A stretch of DNA of 64,000 nucleotides, taken from positions 136,547 through 200,546 of the forward strand of contig JAKFVL010000010.1 in NCBI GenBank assembly GCA_021732215.1. Direction: 5' to 3'. Under the pieces are notes generated by a model, which did no database searches, was not told the origin of the DNA, and worked only from the letters and a program-made list of their open reading frames with translations. A program made the position numbers and the translations under genes. This document shows positions 8,749-17,900 of the stretch, piece by piece (the stretch's first letter is position 1; every line of letters starts with the position of its first letter). Source of the stretch: Hyphomicrobiales bacterium. Its GTDB lineage: Bacteria; Pseudomonadota; Alphaproteobacteria; Rhizobiales; Xanthobacteraceae.

Positions 8749-9204
8749 TTACGATTTTGCGGCCGCACCGATGCGTGCTGCCAGACCGCTGATCGCAAGC
8801 CTGTAACCGTCGATGCCGAATCCCGAGAGCGTTGCGAACGCGGCTTTGGCGACGAACGAATGATGACGAAACGGCTCGCGGGCGTGGACGTTGGTGACGT
8901 GCACTTCCACTGCCGGAAGTTTCACCCCGGTCAGCGCGTCGTGAATGGCGATCGACGTATGGGAATAGCCGCCCGCATTGATGATGATGCCTGCCGCCTG
9001 CTTGGCGCCCGCCTCATGAATGAAATCGATCAGTTCGCCTTCGCGGTTGGACTGGCGGCAGTCCGCAGTCATTCCGTGATGAGCCGCGGTCTCGCGGCAC
9101 AGCGCCTCGACATCCTTGAGCGTCGCGCGCCCATAGGTTTCGGGCTCACGTGTGCCGAGCAGATTGAGGTTCGGTCCGTTGAGCACGTAAATTGTCTTGG
9201 CCAT
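8749..9204 (-). CDS. aroQ: Type II 3-dehydroquinate dehydratase
   Basis: A 151-residue enzyme of the shikimate pathway that dehydrates 3-dehydroquinate to 3-dehydroshikimate; type II enzymes form dodecamers. Motifs: [20 protein letters not shown] at the N terminus with the catalytic Tyr, [16 protein letters not shown], the [13 protein letters not shown] substrate-binding loop, [17 protein letters not shown] with the catalytic His region, and [11 protein letters not shown]. The start is ATG 9204; an upstream in-frame ATG at 9270 would add 22 non-conserved residues. First gene of aroQ-accB-accC; 51 bp separate it from accB. Confidence 0.97.
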   Translation of the reverse strand: MAKTIYVLNGPNLNLLGTREPETYGRATLKDVEALCRETAAHHGMTADCRQSNREGELIDFIHEAGAKQAAGIIINAGGYSHTSIAIHDALTGVKLPAVEVHVTNVHAREPFRHHSFVAKAAFATLSGFGIDGYRLAISGLAARIGAAAKS

Positions 9205-9474
9205 CAAAGGTCCGGCGATGTGCGAGGTGGGTACGGCGAAGCCGGCTTCCGGGGTTATAAGTAACCTCACCGGGCAGGGGAAGCCTCCAAAGCCGCAGCA
9301 ATCGCGGCCAAAATCGGGTTTCCGGCGAGAAACCGCCCCCGGCCGGGGCTAACTTGTCGTTAACCAATTCTTAACCTTTGGAATTCGCCCGTGCCGAAAC
9401 GGGATCGTCGGAATGCGGGAGCTTGTGCTGGAAGGGGCGCCTGCGAGCGGATCGCCACGGGCCTTGTCGATCGG

Positions 9475-9573
9475 TCAAGCCACCAGACGCCAGATCATCG
9501 CTCCGGCGATCACCAGAAGAGTGATGATGCCAAACCGAACCCAGACGTTGCCGCGGATCGGATGCTTTTGCAT
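9475..9573 (-). CDS. Candidate 32-residue single-pass membrane peptide
   Basis: A minus-strand frame from ATG 9573 to a TGA at 9475 encodes 32 residues: a basic N terminus (MQKHPIRGN), then one continuous hydrophobic helix (about residues 10-31) ending in WRLVA. An in-frame GTG two codons upstream is an alternative start. Basic-then-hydrophobic composition is what is expected of small inner-membrane peptides, and the surrounding 600 bp hold no other convincing gene. No function can be proposed. The ribosome site is weak, so this remains a candidate. Confidence 0.45.
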   Translation of the reverse strand: MQKHPIRGNVWVRFGIITLLVIAGAMIWRLVA

Positions 9574-9813
9574 TTCCACTTTGAACGAATGACGACAACG
9601 TCGGGCAAATACGGATCGCCCGCAAAACGGTTTCATGCGCGGCCGTTATTTTCAGTTTTCGCGGGCTCGCTCCAAGCGTGTGAAACCTTTCCATGCCTGT
9701 GGCGTAATTGCCGCATCGGCGAAGCGACCGCCCCTCACCATTGTCGCCGCGCTGTGTTCGCTTCCGGCGGATGACTGCCGGGGGTTCCTAACAATTCAAT
9801 CGGGAGATGATCA

Positions 9814-10365
9814 ATGTCCAAGCGTATTGCCATGCTTTCCGCAGCCGCCCTTGGCGCGCTGTTCGTAACGGGTGCGGTGACTGTGCCTGCGGTCGCCAAG
9901 GAGAAGACAGTTCAAGTCGGCGGCGCGCCGATGTATCCGTCGAAGAACATCGTGCAGAACGCGGTCAATTCGAAGGATCACACCACGCTGGTGGCTGCGG
10001 TGAAGGCTGCGGGCCTCGTTGACACGCTGTCGGGCGCAGGTCCGTTCACCGTGTTCGCGCCGACCAATTCGGCGTTCGGCAAACTTCCGAAGGGCACCGT
10101 CGAGACGCTGGTGAAGCCGGAGAACAAGGCGACCCTCACCAAGATCCTGACGTACCATGTCGTTCCGGGCCGCCTCGCTGCCAAGGACCTCAAGGATGGC
10201 CAGAAGCTGACGACCGTTGCCGGCGAGACGCTGACCGTGAAGGCGGCTGGCGGCAAGGTGCAACTGGTTGACGCCAAGGGCGGCGTATCGACCGTGACCA
10301 TCCCGAACGTCAACCAGTCGAACGGCGTGATCCACGTCGTCAACACGGTTCTGCTGCCGGGCTGA
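9814..10365 (+). CDS. Exported fasciclin-domain protein
   Basis: A 183-residue secreted protein. A signal peptide covers residues 1-28 (AVTVPAVAKEK cleavage region). The remainder is a single fasciclin (FAS1) domain: the first conserved block is TLVAAVKAAGLVDTLSGAGPFTVFAPTNSAF, followed by LTKILTYHVVPGRL and the closing NGVIHVVNTVLLP. Bacterial FAS1 proteins are usually periplasmic or surface adhesion-like proteins; the specific partner is unknown. The ATG follows a GGGAG ribosome site. Transcription ends at a strong hairpin terminator 27 bp beyond the stop. Confidence 0.95.
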   Translation: MSKRIAMLSAAALGALFVTGAVTVPAVAKEKTVQVGGAPMYPSKNIVQNAVNSKDHTTLVAAVKAAGLVDTLSGAGPFTVFAPTNSAFGKLPKGTVETLVKPENKATLTKILTYHVVPGRLAAKDLKDGQKLTTVAGETLTVKAAGGKVQLVDAKGGVSTVTIPNVNQSNGVIHVVNTVLLPG

Positions 10366-10391
10366 TCGCTCGACGCAGGCCACCAATAGAA

Positions 10392-10426
10392 AACCCCGCT
10401 CTCGGCAACGAGAGCGGGGTTTGCTT
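10392..10426. terminator. Bidirectional rho-independent terminator
   Basis: A perfect 13-bp stem, AAACCCCGCTCTC (10392-10404) paired with GAGAGCGGGGTTT (10411-10423), loop GGCAAC, with T residues on the right and A residues on the left. It sits between the convergent fasciclin and DUF1236 genes and can serve both. Confidence 0.9.
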
Positions 10427-10443
10427 TGTGTGTATGAGAAAGA

Positions 10444-11109
10444 TCAGGCTTCGAGCACCGCGACGATTTCGAGCGTGCGCGGGTTCACGACGATGATTTC
10501 ATCGTTGACGAGGAAATACTCGTAACCGCGCCAGTCCGGATAGATCGAGATGATCTGGGCGGGCAGCGGATAGAACGATACGCCGGCGCGCGGCACGCGC
10601 GTGCCGACCGAAATCGAGAAGTTGATGTTGGTCGTCGGCTTCACGTTCTGCTGCTTGATCACGGTGCGAATCTGCGTGCGCTGTTCGGTGGAGATCTTCG
10701 CGCCTGCGCCAGCCTGACCGGTGGTCCGGGGCTCGCCCTTTTGATCCTGCGCAGCCTTGTCCGAGGCAGATTTGGAACCCGACGGGGTGTCAGCCTTCAT
10801 ATTGTTCGGCTGCCTGGCATCCGGGCGTGAATCCTGGGCGCGCTCGTTCGGTTGAACGCCTTCACGCTGCATGCGGTCGCCCGCCTGCGATGATTTCATG
10901 CCGTCGGTTTTCGTGGAATCGGAGGCCGACGGACGATCGCCGCGGTTCATCATGCCGCCCGAAGGCTGGCTCGATGCGGCGGGCGGTGCTGCTGCCGGCG
11001 CATTCGGCGCCGCGCCCTGCGAACCGCCTCCGGGTCCCTGTGCGCCGGCAAGACCGGTGGTGAGAACAAGCGCGGCCGCGGCCGCCGATAACATCAGTGT
11101 CTTCTTCAT
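10444..11109 (-). CDS. DUF1236 domain-containing exported protein
   Basis: A 221-residue protein. The ATG at 11109 follows an exceptionally good ribosome site (GAGGAGGAA) and begins a Lys-Lys signal peptide ending near TGLAGAQ. The middle (about 25-140) is a low-complexity Pro/Ala/Ser/Gln/Asp region rich in repeats of charged residues, probably disordered. The C-terminal 60 residues are a DUF1236 domain: NFSISVGTRVPR, FYPLPAQIISIYPDWRGYEYFLVNDEIIVVNPRTLEIVAVL. DUF1236 proteins are abundant in Bradyrhizobium relatives and of unknown function. A well-placed EcfG-type promoter suggests that it belongs to the general stress regulon. Confidence 0.9.
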   Translation of the reverse strand: MKKTLMLSAAAAALVLTTGLAGAQGPGGGSQGAAPNAPAAAPPAASSQPSGGMMNRGDRPSASDSTKTDGMKSSQAGDRMQREGVQPNERAQDSRPDARQPNNMKADTPSGSKSASDKAAQDQKGEPRTTGQAGAGAKISTEQRTQIRTVIKQQNVKPTTNINFSISVGTRVPRAGVSFYPLPAQIISIYPDWRGYEYFLVNDEIIVVNPRTLEIVAVLEA

Positions 11110-11143
11110 GGAAAGTTCCTCCTCGAAATCCCTGCGGCTCGAC

Positions 11144-11168
11144 AACGGCAGGGGAAGAGGCTCGTTCC
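11144..11168 (-). promoter_or_regulatory. EcfG-type (general stress sigma) promoter of the DUF1236 gene
   Basis: On the minus strand GGAAC (11168-11164) and CGTT (11147-11144) are separated by exactly 16 bases, a perfect match to the GGAAC-N16/17-CGTT consensus of the alphaproteobacterial EcfG sigma factor. The downstream box lies 35 bp before the start codon, leaving room for a leader of about 25-30 nt that includes the strong ribosome site. Confidence 0.65.
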
Positions 11169-11198
11169 CGCGTCAGCGTGTTTCTTTGCAAACGCATG

Positions 11199-11232
11199 AA
11201 TGCCCGTTCATCGCGGAAGATGAACGGGCATT
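11199..11232. terminator. Perfect 14-bp inverted repeat, probable dsbA-like gene terminator
   Basis: Arms AATGCCCGTTCATC (11199-11212) and GATGAACGGGCATT (11219-11232) pair perfectly around a six-base loop. It lies 69 bp downstream of the DsbA-like gene stop and about 30 bp upstream of the DUF1236 promoter, so it could separate the two transcription units. No U-tract follows on either strand, so it could instead be a protein-binding palindrome or RNA stabiliser. Confidence 0.55.
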
Positions 11233-11300
11233 GAAACAGCAGAGACTGGTGCCTCGAAACGCTTGTACTTCAAAAAGATCGCCGCAACCGGGAGAGGCGA

Positions 11301-12074
11301 TCAGCAACTCGGCTTGCCACAGCGCGCTTCGGAAATTTTCTTCGCGAGACCCTCTACTCCGATCGCACCGATCACGACCTGCTTGCCGATCACGTAGCTC
11401 GGCGTGCCGTTCATGCCCATCGATTCGGCAAGTTTGAAGTTCTCTTCAAGAGTTGCGCGCACTTCCGGACTTGTCATGTCTCTCTCGATTCGAGCGACAT
11501 CGAGTCCGACCTCCTTGGCAACCGCGATGGCGCGGGCCTTGTCTGCCTGTCCGCGGCCGGTCAGGAGCTTCTGGTGAAAATCCAGATACTTTTTCCCGGT
11601 CGGGTCCTGCATCCGCACCGCAACGGCGACCTGCGCGGCCTCGAGCGACGTCGGCCCGAGCACCGGGAATTCCTTGAGCACGACGCGCAGATTCGGATCG
11701 TTCTTCATCAGCTGCATCATGTCCATCATGGCGCGCTTGCAGTATCCGCAGTTGTAGTCGAAGAACTCGACGAAGGTGACGTCGCCGTCCTTGTTGCCGA
11801 CAGTGACGCCACGCGGCGACTTGAAGATCAGATCGGCATTGCTGGCGACGGCGGCGCCATGCTTCGCAGCGTCGGCGACGGTCTGCCGCTTGCTCAGTTC
11901 CGCCGCCATTTGCTCGAGCAATTCGGGATTTTCCAGAAGATACTTCTTGATGATGCTTTCAATCTCGCCGCGCTGGCCATCGGAGAAAGTCTGGGCGGAC
12001 GCGGGAGATGCGAGAGGAGCCGCGAAAAGGCCCAGCGCAATCAGTCCGGGAGCGAGGGCTCGAAACATGGTCAT
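11301..12074 (-). CDS. DsbA/ScsC-like periplasmic thiol-disulfide protein
   Basis: A 257-residue exported thioredoxin-fold protein. Signal peptide about residues 1-28 (ASPASAQ). Residues 30-75 form a helical segment (QRGEIESIIKKYLLENPELL) like the N-terminal oligomerisation part of ScsC-type proteins. The catalytic motif is Cys109-Gly-Tyr-Cys112 in VEFFDYNCGYCKRA, and the cis-Pro loop is GTPSYVIG. A second cysteine pair (RCGKPSC) closes the protein. Likely a disulfide oxidase or isomerase. ATG 12074 is preferred to TTG 12080 because an AGGA lies seven bases ahead. It follows the M48 protease gene by 48 bp and is probably cotranscribed. Confidence 0.92.
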   Translation of the reverse strand: MTMFRALAPGLIALGLFAAPLASPASAQTFSDGQRGEIESIIKKYLLENPELLEQMAAELSKRQTVADAAKHGAAVASNADLIFKSPRGVTVGNKDGDVTFVEFFDYNCGYCKRAMMDMMQLMKNDPNLRVVLKEFPVLGPTSLEAAQVAVAVRMQDPTGKKYLDFHQKLLTGRGQADKARAIAVAKEVGLDVARIERDMTSPEVRATLEENFKLAESMGMNGTPSYVIGKQVVIGAIGVEGLAKKISEARCGKPSC

Positions 12075-12122
12075 GATCAAATCCTAACCTGGGAAATCTG
12101 AGGGTCAGACCACCGATCTGGC

Positions 12123-13526
12123 CTAGTTACGCTGTCCGGGCAACGGTTTTGCGCTCACGATATCGTCAGCCTTGACCCAACCCGGAGTGCCGACAGCGAA
12201 ACGGCTCTTGGCGCGGGTGGCGAGATCCCGGGCGGTCTTGTTGTCACCGCGAAGATAAGCGGCCTGTGCGGCGGCGAGGTCGGCCTCAGCATAATTGCCG
12301 CTTTTGCCGTAGGCGACCGCGAGCTGCGAATAGGCCGATGGAACCTCCGGTTCGCGGGCCAGAGCGGCCCGCAGGATCGGTACAGCTTCGGCCGCGAAGC
12401 TCTTGTTGCTCGACGCCACCATCGCCTGCGCCAGCATGATCTCGATCAACGGTGCGCGACTGGACAGTTGCACCGCTCTGCGCAGCGGCGCGATGGCCTC
12501 GTCGGGTTTTCCGCCTTCAAGGAAAGCCTGTCCCTTGAGCTCATGGAAGTAGGGGTTGTTGGGCTGGACCTGGATCAGTCCATCGATCTGAGCGATCGCG
12601 GTGCGCAGATCGCCGTGGCGATAGGTGGAGATGGCGCGGGCATATCGCGCAGGCAGATCGCTTGCGCTGGTATAGCGCCGCGCGATCGTGTCCTGCCGCT
12701 CCAGAAATCCGGAAATCTTTGCGCGCATCATGTCGTGGCGCAACTGAAGCGCCGCATCGTCGCGCTTCTCCCAGTTCGGGCTCGATCGTGCGAGTTCGCC
12801 AAGCGCTGCGACACGCTCGGCCGGCAAGGGATGGGATTGCATGTACGGATCGGACCCGCGCGAGGCGTAGAGAATCTGGTCGTTGAACCGTTTGAATGTC
12901 TCGTACATGCCCTTGGCGGATTGCCCCGTTGCATCGAGGAACCGCACTCCGGCGCGGTCGGCGTTTTCTTCCTGCGCGCGCTGATAGGAGAGCACGGTGC
13001 GCAGGATCGCCTGCTGAGGCGCCGCTATCGCGGCGGCTCCGGCGCCTGCGCCGGCAGACCCCGAGCGTGCACCCGCGATGGCGGCGCCGAGGCCGAGAAG
13101 GGTGGCCAGCACCAGCTGGGTCTGCGCGCGCGACAATTCCTCGCGCAGCTTGGCGAGGTGTCCACCGGCCAGATGACCGGTCTCGTGCGCCAATACGCCG
13201 ATGATCTGGTTCGGTGTCTCCGAGTCGCGCAGCGCGCCGACATTGACGAATATGCGCCGTCCGTCGGCGACGAAAGCGTTGAAACTGGTGTCGTTGATCA
13301 GCACCACCTGAATGTTCTGTCTGTTCAGACCCGCGGCACGCAGGATCGGCGCAGTGTACTCGCGCAGCAGTTGCTCGATTTCGGTATCGCGCAGGATCGG
13401 GGGACCCTTGGGAGCGCCCTGCGCCGACGCGCCGACCGGACCCAATGCAAGCGCGGCGGCCGTCGTGGCTCCGATCGCGCGCCTCAAGAGCGTCGTGACG
13501 GTGCGGAATGGTCTTTCGTTTGGCAA
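12123..13526 (-). CDS. Periplasmic M48 metalloprotease with TPR repeats (BepA-like)
   Basis: A 467-residue exported protease. After a signal sequence (cleavage near GASAQG, residue 36) comes an M48 domain with the zinc motif HETGHLAGGH and a downstream glutamate in RAQEENADRAG; a glycine/alanine-rich hydrophobic loop lies between them. Residues about 290-440 are tetratricopeptide repeats (for example NPYFHELKGQAFLEGGKPDEAI). This architecture matches BepA/YfgC, which degrades stalled outer-membrane proteins. No ATG is available near the signal peptide; the start is taken as TTG 13526 and is uncertain. It is divergent from the aminotransferase and upstream of the DsbA-like gene. Confidence 0.93.
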   Translation of the reverse strand: MPNERPFRTVTTLLRRAIGATTAAALALGPVGASAQGAPKGPPILRDTEIEQLLREYTAPILRAAGLNRQNIQVVLINDTSFNAFVADGRRIFVNVGALRDSETPNQIIGVLAHETGHLAGGHLAKLREELSRAQTQLVLATLLGLGAAIAGARSGSAGAGAGAAAIAAPQQAILRTVLSYQRAQEENADRAGVRFLDATGQSAKGMYETFKRFNDQILYASRGSDPYMQSHPLPAERVAALGELARSSPNWEKRDDAALQLRHDMMRAKISGFLERQDTIARRYTSASDLPARYARAISTYRHGDLRTAIAQIDGLIQVQPNNPYFHELKGQAFLEGGKPDEAIAPLRRAVQLSSRAPLIEIMLAQAMVASSNKSFAAEAVPILRAALAREPEVPSAYSQLAVAYGKSGNYAEADLAAAQAAYLRGDNKTARDLATRAKSRFAVGTPGWVKADDIVSAKPLPGQRN

Positions 13527-13678
13527 TGGAGCTGATGTCCCGGCGATGATAAAGCGATATCTAACAAGCCGATGTCCAAAAAGCCTTGGATTGCGGCAGG
13601 ACGGCGGCGTTTCAGTCCCGCTACCATTCTTTCGGAACAGGATCGGGCGACCTAGTTATACCGGATTAGCAGACTTTC

Positions 13679-14866
13679 ATGGATGATGTGACCCTCAAAA
13701 ATACCGCGAAAACCCTGCTCGGTCCTTCCATGCGCGGAGACGTGCCGCCGTTCATGGTCATGGACGTGATGGCGGCGGCTGCCCGGATCGAGAGCGCCGG
13801 TGGCCATGTCATTCATATGGAGGTCGGCCAGCCCGCGACGCCTGCACCGCGCACCGCGATTGCGGCCGCAAGGGCAGCACTGGACCACGGCAGGATCGGC
13901 TATACCGCCGCGCTCGGTATTCCATCGTTGCGCGCGCGTATCTCTCGCTACTATCGTGAAATTCATCGATGCGACGTCGACCCCGAACGCATCGTGATCA
14001 CGACGGGATCCTCAGGTGGATTCATCCTGGCGTTTCTGTCGATGTTCGAGCCGGGCGACCGGGTGGCGGTGGCGATCCCGGGCTATCCGCCTTACAGGCA
14101 CATTCTCACGGCGCTTGGTTGCGAGCCGGTTCTGATCGAGACCCATGCCGATGCGCGCCATGCCCTGACGCCCGAAGCGTTACTGGACGCGCACCGCAGA
14201 TCGCCGCTCAAGGGCGTGCTGGTGGCGAGCCCGGCAAACCCGACCGGCACGATGATGAGCCGCGAAGCGCTGGCGGGTCTGATGGCCGCTGCGGCGAGCG
14301 AAGGCATCCGTTTCATCTCCGATGAAATCTACCACGGTCTCGATTACGCATTCCCGGCGACGAGCGCCGTGGAATTGTCCGACGATGTGGTCGTCATCAA
14401 TTCGTTCTCGAAATACTTCTGCATGACCGGATGGCGCGTCGGCTGGATGGTGATGCCGGAGCCGTTGGTGCGGCCGGCCGAACGCCTGCAGCAAAATCTA
14501 GCGATCTCGGTTCCCACGCTGTCGCAGATTGCGGCGGAGGCGGCGTTCGACGGACGGACCGAGATGGATGCGGTCAAGCATACCTACGAGGACAACCGCC
14601 GTCTCCTGATCGAAGGTTTGCCGAAAGCCGGCCTCGACCGATTTTTGCCGGCCGACGGCGCGTTCTATCTTTACGCGGATATTTCGCGCTTCAGTGCCGA
14701 CAGTCTGGAATTCGCACGCCACATGCTGGAACATGCCCATGTCGCGGCAACGCCCGGCGTCGATTTCGATCCGGTGCATGGCCGCGCATTCATGCGGTTC
14801 TGTTATTCCGGCTCGACCGGGGATACGCGCGAGGCCGTCGAGCGCATTTCAAGATGGCTTCGCTGA
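13679..14866 (+). CDS. Class I/II pyridoxal-phosphate aminotransferase
   Basis: A 395-residue fold-type I PLP enzyme. Visible motifs are HMEVGQPATPAP near the N terminus, TTGSSGGFILAF for phosphate binding, PANPTGTMMS, DEIYHGLDY with the PLP-binding Asp/Tyr, the Schiff-base lysine in NSFSKYFCMTGWRVGWM, and the carboxylate-binding Arg in RFCYSGST. Length and motifs match the aspartate/aromatic aminotransferase subfamily, but the amino donor cannot be told from sequence. A second, only distantly related aminotransferase is at 61.5 kb. A terminator follows 31 bp after the stop. Confidence 0.93.
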   Translation: MDDVTLKNTAKTLLGPSMRGDVPPFMVMDVMAAAARIESAGGHVIHMEVGQPATPAPRTAIAAARAALDHGRIGYTAALGIPSLRARISRYYREIHRCDVDPERIVITTGSSGGFILAFLSMFEPGDRVAVAIPGYPPYRHILTALGCEPVLIETHADARHALTPEALLDAHRRSPLKGVLVASPANPTGTMMSREALAGLMAAAASEGIRFISDEIYHGLDYAFPATSAVELSDDVVVINSFSKYFCMTGWRVGWMVMPEPLVRPAERLQQNLAISVPTLSQIAAEAAFDGRTEMDAVKHTYEDNRRLLIEGLPKAGLDRFLPADGAFYLYADISRFSADSLEFARHMLEHAHVAATPGVDFDPVHGRAFMRFCYSGSTGDTREAVERISRWLR

Positions 14867-14897
14867 CCGCAACCGGTTCACATCTTGCAAAAATACA

Positions 14898-14926
14898 AGA
14901 GCCCCGGCGCAGGCCGGGGCTCTTTG
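14898..14926. terminator. Bidirectional rho-independent terminator
   Basis: An 11-bp perfect stem, AGAGCCCCGGC (14898-14908) and GCCGGGGCTCT (14913-14923), with loop GCAG, T residues to the right and an A-containing stretch to the left. It lies between the convergent aminotransferase and rne genes. Confidence 0.9.
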
Positions 14927-14946
14927 CTGTGATCTTCCACGCCGCT

Positions 14947-17900
14947 TTATTCGCCGTTGCCGAAACGGCGCGACCACCATCCTGCGCGACGGGGCTGCTC
15001 CTCGCCGCCATTCGCAGGCTGAGGTGCAGAGACCTCGGTGGAAGCCGTGGAGTCCGGCGCCGATTGAGGAGCACCGGCAGCGGCGTCGCTTTCCGAGGGT
15101 GAGAAGAACGACACTTTCTCTCGCACGGTCGAGCGCCGGCGGGGCGCCTCGTCCGCTTGAGACTCGGCGGGGGCCGAAACGGCTGCAACCTGTTCCGGCT
15201 CCATCGCCGTCATCGGCATATCCGCCAGAGGCTTTGGCTCGTGCAGCGCCTCGAAATCGGCAACGGCCGGCGTGGCTTCAGACGGGTGAGTTGGGTTCAG
15301 TTCATCCGAAATCGATCCGGCGAGACCTTCCTCGCGTCCGCCGCGACGCCTGCGTCCGCCGCGCCGTCCACGCCGTCGCGGACGCCGGTCGCCGTTCGGC
15401 CGCTGATCGGCGCTGCCGGAAACCGCATCGTCTTCGCCCGTGTCGTCGCCGTCCTCGCTCGCGTCGGCATCGCCTTGTACCGTGGAGTCACCGGTGAACT
15501 GCGGGATCGCTCGCGGCTGTTCGCCATCGGCGGGTGCGGGTTCATCGCGAGCCTCGCTGCCACGGCCGCGGCGGCGTCTGCGCCGCTTGCGGCGATGACC
15601 GTCGTCGCCTTCGCCGCGCGCCTCGGCGGGCTGATCGGCGGTCTCGGATTCGGTCTCGTCGCCATCGGCCTCGTCGGCTTCGGAGACGGCTTCATCTTCG
15701 AGAGGTTCGTCCTCAAAGGGTTCCTCGACCTGAACCGGATTGGCTGCGAGTTGAGCCGCGAGCAACGCCTTGGCCGCCTCGAGCGTATGTACCTGTTCGC
15801 CGCGGTCGATCACGAACGACTGCTGGCCGCCGATGGTCGCGTCCGCGATCACCGCGATGGTAACCTTGAAGCCGTTCTCGAGATCGCGCAGATGTCCGCG
15901 CTTGTGGTTGAGCACGTAGAGCGCGACGTCGGTGCGGGTGCGCACGATCAGGTTGTGCGTTGCGCCCTTCATCAGGCTCTCCTCGACGCTGCGCAGCAGT
16001 TGCAGCGCGACCGAGGCGACCGAGCGCACATGACCCGAGCCGCCGCAATGCGGGCAGGGCTCGGTCGAGCTTTCGAGCACGCTGGCGCGGATGCGCTGGC
16101 GCGACATTTCCAGAAGTCCGAAGTGCGAAATGCGTCCGACCTGGATACGCGCGCGATCCTGCCGCAGGCAGTCGCTCATCTTGCGTTCGACCGCGCGATT
16201 GTTGCGCTTCTCGTCCATGTCGATGAAGTCGATGACGATCAGGCCCGCGAGATCGCGCAACCTCAGCTGCCGCGCGACTTCTTCCGCCGCTTCCAGATTG
16301 GTCTTGAGCGCGGTGTCCTCGATATTGTGCTCACGGGTGGACCGGCCGGAGTTGACGTCGATCGAAACCAGCGCCTCGGTCTGGTTGATGACGATGTATC
16401 CGCCGGAACGCAGTTGCACTGTCGGCGTGAACATCGCGTCGAGCTGGCTCTCGACGCCCATGCGCGAGAACAGCGGCTGGCCGTCGCGATATTGTTTCAC
16501 CGCCCGCACGTTGGACGGCATCAGCATCTTCATGAAGTCGCGGGCTTCGCTGTATCCGCCTTCGCCCGCCACCATGATGTCGTCGATCTCCTTGTTGTAG
16601 AGATCGCGCAGCGAGCGCTTGATCAGCGAGCCTTCCTCGTAGACGAGGGTCGGGGCCTGCGACTTCAATGTGAGGTCGCGCACCGTCTCCCACATCCGAA
16701 GCAGATATTCGAAGTCGCGCTTGATTTCGGGCTTGGTGCGGGACGCGCCGGCGGTGCGCAGGATGATCCCCATGCCTTCCGGCACGTCGAGATCCTGCAC
16801 CACGTCCTTCAGCCGCGAGCGGTCCTGCGCCGATGTGATCTTGCGGCTGATGCCGCCGCCGCGCGCCGTGTTCGGCATCAGCACGGCGTAACGTCCGGCG
16901 AGCGAGAGATAGGTCGTCAGCGCTGCGCCCTTGTTGCCGCGCTCTTCCTTGACGACCTGGACCAGCATCACCTGACGGCGCTTGATGACTTCCTGAATCT
17001 TGTACTGGCGGCGAGGGCGGAAAGCGCGCTCGGGGACTTCCTCCAGCACATCTTCGCCACCGACCGATTCGACCTGTTCGTCCTCGGTTTCCTCGTCGTC
17101 GTCCTCGTCGTCGTCGCCTTCGGTCTGCGGAGCTTCGGACTGTTCGGCATGCGAAACTTCGGACGGAGCCTCGTCGGCGTGAGCGGCATTCTCTGCAGCC
17201 GTTTCGGCTGCATCATGGTGGCCGTCGCCGTTCTCGTCGGCAGGCGCGCTTGCGAACACCGGCTGATCGGAATGATGTCCCGGTTCGCCGGCTGCTTCAT
17301 CCACGCCGGCGTCGCCGGTCGCGTGACCGAGATCGCCACCGTCGTCGTGCGGATGTCTGTCTTGCGAGCGATCATCATGCGAATGATCGTCGTGTGAGCG
17401 CCCCTCGTGCGGGTGATCGTGACTGGCGGCATCATGCGCGCTGTCATCATGCGAACGACTGGCGTCGTCACCCTGATGCTCGTGATCATGATGTTCGTGA
17501 TCGCCATGCGCCTCGTGATCGTGCGCGCGGGTTTCAACTCCACTGTCCGTGTGAGCGGCCGCGCCGTCGGTGGCCTCAGCGGGAGCGCCCGCGACGACCT
17601 CGCTGCGGACGCGATCGCCATGACCGCGGCGGCGCGAATTGCGATGACGCGAGCGGCGGCGATTGGAACGGTTCTCGGATTCCTCTTCGGCCTCGCGATG
17701 GGCGCGTTCGTCGGCCTCGATCAGCGCCTGACGGTCGGCGACCGGGATCTGATAGTAGTCGGGATGGATTTCACTGAAGGCGAGAAAGCCGTGCCGGTTG
17801 CCGCCGTATTCGATGAATGCGGCCTGCAGCGAGGGTTCGACCCGCGTGACCTTGGCGAGATAGATGTTGCCGCGAAGCTGTTTGCGTTGCGCGGACTCGA

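Noticed and set aside
9371-9694. 107-residue minus-strand frame around the candidate membrane peptide
   Set aside because: No domain, no ribosome site, Arg/Ser-rich composition typical of a shadow; the 32-residue frame in another register is more plausible.
13634-13657. GGAAC followed by GTT before the aminotransferase gene
   Set aside because: Spacing and the downstream box do not match GGAAC-N16/17-CGTT, so it was not called as an EcfG promoter.
15157-17397. 746-residue open frame antisense to rne
   Set aside because: The high-GC codon use of rne yields a long shadow frame on the other strand. The protein has no recognisable family and rne is certain.
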